This document shows, piece by piece, positions 60,173-64,000 of a DNA stretch of 64,000 nucleotides. Both the position numbers and the translations under genes were made by a program. The stretch covers positions 59,093 through 123,092 of the forward strand of contig JAIEQL010000030.1 in assembly GCA_019747735.1 (NCBI GenBank), given 5' to 3'. The notes under the pieces are model-generated. The model saw only the letters and a program-made list of their open reading frames with translations. It made no database searches and was not told where the DNA came from. Source of the stretch: Chthoniobacterales bacterium (GTDB lineage Bacteria > Verrucomicrobiota > Verrucomicrobiia > Chthoniobacterales > UBA6821). Numbering within the stretch: position 1 is the stretch's first letter; each line of letters opens with the position of its first letter.

Positions 60173-61028
60173 TCACCAATGCTTCCTGATATTTTTGAGC
60201 AGTCTTAGCAATAACTGTTGGAGGGAGCACAGGAGCTGGCGGCTTTTTATCCCAACCACAAGTTGCTAGGTAATCACGAAGGTACTGTTTATCAAAGCTG
60301 GGAGGATTAGTGCCAACACGATAGTGATCAATGGGCCAAAAGCGGGAGGAATCAGGGGTCATGCATTCATCGATCAAGAGAAGTTTTTCTCCGCAGAGGC
60401 CAAATTCAAATTTAGTATCAGCGATGATAATGCCTCGCTCCGCTGCTATTTTCCTCCCTTGTGCATAAAGTGAGAAGCTTCTCTCTTTGACTTCCTGAGC
60501 GAGGGACTCTCCCAAAAGTTCTTGACATTCTTTCCAACTCATCGGTTGATCATGCCCTTCTGTGGCTTTGGTGCTAGGGGTAAAAAAAAGCTCTGGCAAC
60601 TCTTCTGCTTGACGCAATCCCTTTGGAATTCTCATTCCACCTAGTGTACCGAACTGCTCATACTCTTGCCACCCACTTCCTGCAAGATAGCCACGCACGA
60701 CACATTCAATCGGAAGTGGTTTTGTTTTTTGAACAATCATAGAGCGCCCTTCTAGGATTCTCTTGTAAGGCTGAAGAACACAAGGGTAGCGAGCGATGTC
60801 TGTTTCGATTAAATGATTTCCTCTATCTTTCAGAGTACGAAACCAAAAGGCCGAGAGTCGTGTTAAGACTTCTCCTTTTCCAGGAATGGTGTTGGGCAAG
60901 ACGCAATCGAATGCTGAAATCCGATCGGTGGCGACCAGGAGAAGCTCGTTGCCAAGGTCAAAAAGTTCACGAACTTTGCCGCTCGCTATTTTTTTTAGTT
61001 GAGGAAGGGTGCAAGTTAGTAATTCCAT
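60156..61028 (-). CDS. purC: Phosphoribosylaminoimidazole-succinocarboxamide synthase
   Basis: A 290-residue SAICAR synthetase. [75 protein letters not shown] and the [14 protein letters not shown] segment with acidic metal ligands are present. The length and the GRSMIV segment resemble the longer class found in many bacteria and eukaryotes. De novo purine synthesis. It stands alone in this window. Confidence 0.96.
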   Translation of the reverse strand: MELLTCTLPQLKKIASGKVRELFDLGNELLLVATDRISAFDCVLPNTIPGKGEVLTRLSAFWFRTLKDRGNHLIETDIARYPCVLQPYKRILEGRSMIVQKTKPLPIECVVRGYLAGSGWQEYEQFGTLGGMRIPKGLRQAEELPELFFTPSTKATEGHDQPMSWKECQELLGESLAQEVKERSFSLYAQGRKIAAERGIIIADTKFEFGLCGEKLLLIDECMTPDSSRFWPIDHYRVGTNPPSFDKQYLRDYLATCGWDKKPPAPVLPPTVIAKTAQKYQEALVITSSS

Positions 61029-61074
61029 GTCTCTGAAGATGAGTTAATCTCTCTAGCTACTTCAACCATAAAAC

Positions 61075-61731
61075 ATGGATTATCGTTCTGCTCAAAAAAG
61101 TTTGTTGGCGCGAGCTCACCAGGCACTGGCGTTAGGCAAAGAAGAAACAGCACTACTCCTAGCGCAAGCCTTACTTCGAAGTGCTCCCTCATTTTTAGAG
61201 GCGCGAGGGCTAGCTCGGCAAGCAGCTCAGATGCTTAGTGTTCGTCAGAAAAAGAATAAATGGAGGATGTTCCTTGCAAAAGGGAGAGGGATTTTTTTGT
61301 TAGGGAAAATAAAAATATTGATGAGCAAAAAAGAATATCCAACAGCATTGATTGTTTTGGAAAAACTAGCAGGACTCTTGCCTGATTGGCTGATTGTTCA
61401 TCGATGGATGGCTAAGGTCGCCCTACAAAGCACACCACCACTCTATGAGCTTGGACTTTTTGCGATGGAAGAAGTGGTAAAGTTGGCTCCTAACAATATA
61501 GCTGCTCATCTTGAGCTAGCGCGTAGCGCACTTCTTTCCCTGCCTCATGCAAAGCCGAATCTAAGCCGAGCGCTTGAAGCTTACCAAGCTGTACTTGCCA
61601 TTAACTCTGATCATTTTGAGGCCCAGGTAGGAATGAAAAACATGTTGGCTCTTATGTCGATTCAAGGAGAGTTTCTGCCAACTGAGAACAAGGGTTGTTG
61701 CTGTTTCAACAACGCTCATGCCCTCGGATGA
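61075..61731 (+). CDS. TPR-like helical repeat protein
   Basis: A 218-residue protein built of amphipathic helix pairs: AHQALALGKEETALLLAQALLRSAP, PTALIVLEKLAGLLPDW, FAMEEVVKLAPNNIAAHLELARSALLSL and ALEAYQAVLAINSDHFEAQVGM. These fit three to four tetratricopeptide-like repeats without a signal peptide. A scaffolding role is inferred. Its last 16 bp overlap the convergent recombinase gene, and the C-terminus has an odd CCCF cluster. Confidence 0.68.
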   Translation: MDYRSAQKSLLARAHQALALGKEETALLLAQALLRSAPSFLEARGLARQAAQMLSVRQKKNKWRMFLAKGRGIFLLGKIKILMSKKEYPTALIVLEKLAGLLPDWLIVHRWMAKVALQSTPPLYELGLFAMEEVVKLAPNNIAAHLELARSALLSLPHAKPNLSRALEAYQAVLAINSDHFEAQVGMKNMLALMSIQGEFLPTENKGCCCFNNAHALG

Positions 61732-62630
61732 GCGGCTTTATAAGCCTTTTTGAGACGCTCGGTGGTAACATGCGTGTAGATTTGGGTTGTCGAGAGGCTT
61801 GCATGTCCTAGGAGGGATTGAACACTACGCAAGTGAGCACCACGATCGAGAAGATGTGTTGCGAAAGAATGACGCAAGGAGTGTGGACTCAAGCTTGCAG
61901 GCAAGCCGGCATCACGCAGATATTTTTTGAGCATTTGCCAAACGGCAGTAGCACTGAGGCGTTTTCTGCTCTTGTTGATAAACAGAGGGCCCGTGGTTAT
62001 TTTTGCTAAGTGACGATAATGAGCAATCGCCTCCAGGGCCATCTTGCCAACCGGAAGAATACGCTCGCGAGAACCTTTTCCAAGGACACGCACTGTTGCT
62101 CCCAAGAGGTCAAGATGAGAGAGGTCAATTCCTACCAATTCGGAAAGTCGTAATCCCGAGGAGTAGAACAACTCTAAGATAGCGCAATCTCGTGCGGCCA
62201 TCCACAAAGGAGCCTGTTTTGATTTTTTTTCTTTGCCAGGAGTCGTCAGCAATTCGGTGACTTGGGGAATTGTGAGATAATGGGGAAGCGATTTTTCTAG
62301 CTTGGGAAGAGAAACTTGCTTGAGCACATTAGTGGAGAGTTCTTCTTGATCGATGAGATAGTTGAAAAAACTTCGCAAGGCCGCAAAACGTAGACGAATA
62401 GTCGCTCGAGCCGCTTCTTGTTTCATCATTTCCAAAAGATAAGCCCGAAAATGATCAGCCGTAAGTTCTTTCCAAGCAAGCGCTGGTTGAAAAAGACGAA
62501 AGTGCTCGAGCCCTTGTTGGTAGGCTCGAAGGGTCTGTGGCGAATAGTTATTCCTCTTTTCAAGATGTTCCAGAAAGCCCTCGATCCATGGATCTGGAGG
62601 GACTGAGGTTGGTGAATGTTTATCTGTCAT
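61716..62630 (-). CDS. Tyrosine recombinase XerC/XerD-like
   Basis: About 304 residues from ATG 62630. The N-terminal SAM-like domain is FLEHLEKRNNYSPQTLRAYQ. The catalytic domain has Arg in SSGLRLSELVGIDLSHLD, Lys in VLGKGSRERILPVG, H-x-x-R in LSPHSLRHSFATHLLDRG, His in LLGHASLSTTQIYTHV and Tyr within the same segment. Most likely resolves chromosome dimers at dif. The separating class (XerC or XerD) cannot be decided here. Confidence 0.9.
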   Translation of the reverse strand: MTDKHSPTSVPPDPWIEGFLEHLEKRNNYSPQTLRAYQQGLEHFRLFQPALAWKELTADHFRAYLLEMMKQEAARATIRLRFAALRSFFNYLIDQEELSTNVLKQVSLPKLEKSLPHYLTIPQVTELLTTPGKEKKSKQAPLWMAARDCAILELFYSSGLRLSELVGIDLSHLDLLGATVRVLGKGSRERILPVGKMALEAIAHYRHLAKITTGPLFINKSRKRLSATAVWQMLKKYLRDAGLPASLSPHSLRHSFATHLLDRGAHLRSVQSLLGHASLSTTQIYTHVTTERLKKAYKAAHPRA

Positions 62631-62638
62631 CAACAAGA

Positions 62639-62800
62639 GTTGAAGTTAAAAGTTGAAGTTGAAGTGCAGAAGCTTCACATTTTTTTTAAACCTTTGCCGC
62701 AAGCAAACTCGAAAAAACGAGGACTCAATTCCATAGCTGGATCCCTGCCTTCGCAGGGATGCCGCTACTTCGTAGCAGCACTTCAACTTTTAACTTCAAC
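62639..62800. repeat. Family G inverted repeat, copy 3
   Basis: Left arm gttgaagttaaaagttgaag... (62639-62667) and right arm gcacttcaacttttaacttc (62778-62800) are complementary. Between them lies a ctggatccctgccttcgcag hairpin as in the other G copies. It fills the gap between the divergent xerC-like and GT4 genes and ends 8 bp before the GT4 start. Confidence 0.75.
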
Positions 62801-62807
62801 TTTCCTA

Positions 62808-63974
62808 ATGCCACCCACCCCTACTATTGCTTTCCTGCGACGCGGCTATTCTTCTACGGGAGGTGCAGAGGCCTATCTTTTACGGCTTGCCAGAGGATTA
62901 CAAGAGCAAGGTTTTCGTATTGTTTTGTTAGGAACTGGTGATTGGCCCAGAGCAGAATGGCCTGGAGAGGAGATGGTAACGTTGTCTCGTTCCTTGAGCG
63001 TTTTTGCAAAAGAAGCATTAACTTACCAAGAGGAAAAAAAATGCGACCTCTTGTTTTCTATGGAACGTGTTCCAGGGTGTGATCTTTTTCGCGCTGGAGA
63101 TGGGGTGCATGCTGCTTGGTTAGATCTACGGGAAAGAAAAAATCTTTTTTCGACAAAATGGTGGCGTGAGCATTGCTCTCGACATCGTCATGTCTTGGCT
63201 CTGGAGCGAAAACTCTATGACCCCTCCGCAAAGACGCATGTCATTGCTAACTCGCACATGGTAGCGGATCAAATCGAAGATTATTTTGGATTTCCTCAAA
63301 AAAAAATAAGCATCATTCCCAATGGAGTTCCTCTTTCTAAGCCATTAAGTGCCATAGAACGGCAAGCAGTACGTGAGCATTTTAATATGAGCAAAGAGGA
63401 GTGCGTGCTTCTTTTTGTTGGATCAGGATGGGAACGCAAGGGGTTGAGAGTAGCTCTAAAAGCAGTTGAGCGACTAAAAGAAAGTAATCCCTCTGCAAAG
63501 ATACAACTTTGGATTGCTGGAAAAGGAGATGCTCGGCGTTATTGTTCCCCTCATGCTCATTTTTTAGGACCAATCAAAAAAATAGAGCTGCTCTACGCAG
63601 CAGCTGATTTATTTATTCTCCCAACACGCTATGATCCTTTTTCCAATGCCTCGCTAGAGGCCTTAGCAGCAGGTCTGCCGGTCATCACAACACGATTCAA
63701 CGGATGCTCTGAAATCATGCAAGAAGGAGTCCATGGGAGTGTTCTTGATGACCCAACCGATGTCTCAACGTGTGCTGCGGCTTTAGGAAAGTGGTATGAG
63801 CGGCTTCAACGCCCCTCAGAAGTGATCATTGCTCGTGATCATTGTGCCACCTTGGGAGCAGCGTTTAGTGTTGAGAGAAATTTGAAGGCAACGACTGATC
63901 TTATTTTTCAGGTGTTGGAAAAGCAAAAGGGGTTAGTCCCGAATGGCGCTAAGTTAAGAAAATTACTAACGTAG
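62808..63974 (+). CDS. GT4-family glycosyltransferase (LPS-core WaaG-like)
   Basis: About 388 residues from ATG 62808 (the 64 upstream open codons lie in repeat G). The GT-B N-domain starts TIAFLRRGYSSTGGAEAYLLRLARGLQEQG. The C-domain has IIPNGVPLSK, FVGSGWERKGLRVALKAVERL, and the retaining-GT motif DLFILPTRYDPFSNASLEALAAGLPVITTRFNGCSEI. This pattern resembles WaaG and relatives that add hexose to LPS core. The last 15 residues run through a partial family F motif at 63925-63941. Confidence 0.88.
   Translation: MPPTPTIAFLRRGYSSTGGAEAYLLRLARGLQEQGFRIVLLGTGDWPRAEWPGEEMVTLSRSLSVFAKEALTYQEEKKCDLLFSMERVPGCDLFRAGDGVHAAWLDLRERKNLFSTKWWREHCSRHRHVLALERKLYDPSAKTHVIANSHMVADQIEDYFGFPQKKISIIPNGVPLSKPLSAIERQAVREHFNMSKEECVLLFVGSGWERKGLRVALKAVERLKESNPSAKIQLWIAGKGDARRYCSPHAHFLGPIKKIELLYAAADLFILPTRYDPFSNASLEALAAGLPVITTRFNGCSEIMQEGVHGSVLDDPTDVSTCAAALGKWYERLQRPSEVIIARDHCATLGAAFSVERNLKATTDLIFQVLEKQKGLVPNGAKLRKLLT
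63925..63941. repeat. Family F partial motif in the GT4 C-terminus
   Basis: Sequence aaaaggggttagtcccg matches half of palindrome F with one change. It lies 33 bp before the GT4 stop codon, so the end of the protein may be repeat-derived. Confidence 0.45.
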
Positions 63975-63987
63975 CCAACGCAGGAAG

Positions 63988-64000
63988 AAATTAGCCACAA
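63988..64000. repeat. Possible family H arm at window edge
   Basis: The last bases attagccacaa match the beginning of the 33-bp arm at 29661 with one difference. Too short to be certain; the window ends here. Confidence 0.35.

Noticed and set aside
61716..62630. The tyrosine recombinase as an integrase of a mobile island
   Set aside because: Length and motifs fit XerC/XerD, and there are no att repeats, tRNA target or phage genes next to it.
62616..62807. A 64-residue N-terminal extension of the GT4 glycosyltransferase
   Set aside because: These codons cover the xerC-like start and family G repeat; the GT-B fold begins right after ATG 62808.

Overview
The window comes from a Gram-negative bacterium with a lipopolysaccharide-type outer membrane. 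It carries LpxD, KdsB, GmhA, an OmpH/Skp chaperone, an LpxL-like acyltransferase, ABC-type O-antigen export and dTDP-rhamnose genes. A PUR-like RNA-binding protein, a prepilin peptidase with a large cytoplasmic insertion, and a Lys/Ala-rich histone-like protein point to the PVC group, most likely Verrucomicrobiota. That placement is an inference from gene types and was not checked by phylogeny.

Layout. 1-7.2 kb: surface polysaccharide block on the minus strand (methyltransferase, wzt, wzm, rfbC, rfbA) next to a GT39-type glycosyltransferase. 7.3-16 kb: PUR-like protein, tRNA-Gly, two tandem TylF-like methyltransferases, a split pqiA pair, a giant secreted subtilase with a small leader paralogue, an aguB-like amidohydrolase and a cyclophilin. 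16-31 kb: envelope assembly and housekeeping (metal-dependent hydrolase, lpxD, ompH, short gspE, kdsB, histone-like protein, coaC, gmk, AsmA-like protein, PpiD-like chaperone, metG, LpxL-like acyltransferase, entericidin-like lipoprotein). 32-43 kb: pyrH, frr, gmhA, adk, fmt, ugd, pilD, lemA/TPM pair, ispE, rhomboid-like protein. 43-53 kb: an NtrC-type regulator, an SDR epimerase, rpsU, an IS1595 remnant with a frameshifted gene, an orphan membrane-fusion protein, and the pyruvate dehydrogenase genes pdhA-(secreted protein)-pdhB-pdhC. 53-64 kb: HD exonuclease-like protein, secreted protein, pdxA, thioesterase, lolD-like/gpsA/plsY operon, msrB, purC, TPR protein, xerC-like recombinase, GT4 glycosyltransferase.

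The most unusual property of the window is its load of short palindromic repeats. At least eight families (called A to I here, without a formal nomenclature) occupy nearly every longer intergenic gap. They repeatedly reach into genes: they supply or overlap stop codons (pyrH, fmt, the membrane-fusion protein), encode N-terminal extensions (ispE and a thioredoxin-like secreted protein), and in one case sit in frame inside a coding sequence (pilD). Family A has five copies of about 143 bp with 17-bp terminal inverted repeats. Four of the five lie in the same polarity downstream of a gene's stop codon, and pyrH is bracketed by two inverted copies. Family E flanks an N-terminally short gspE. No active transposase is present, so these are probably non-autonomous elements mobilised from elsewhere in the genome.

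No CRISPR array, rRNA operon, prophage or recognisable defence island was seen.
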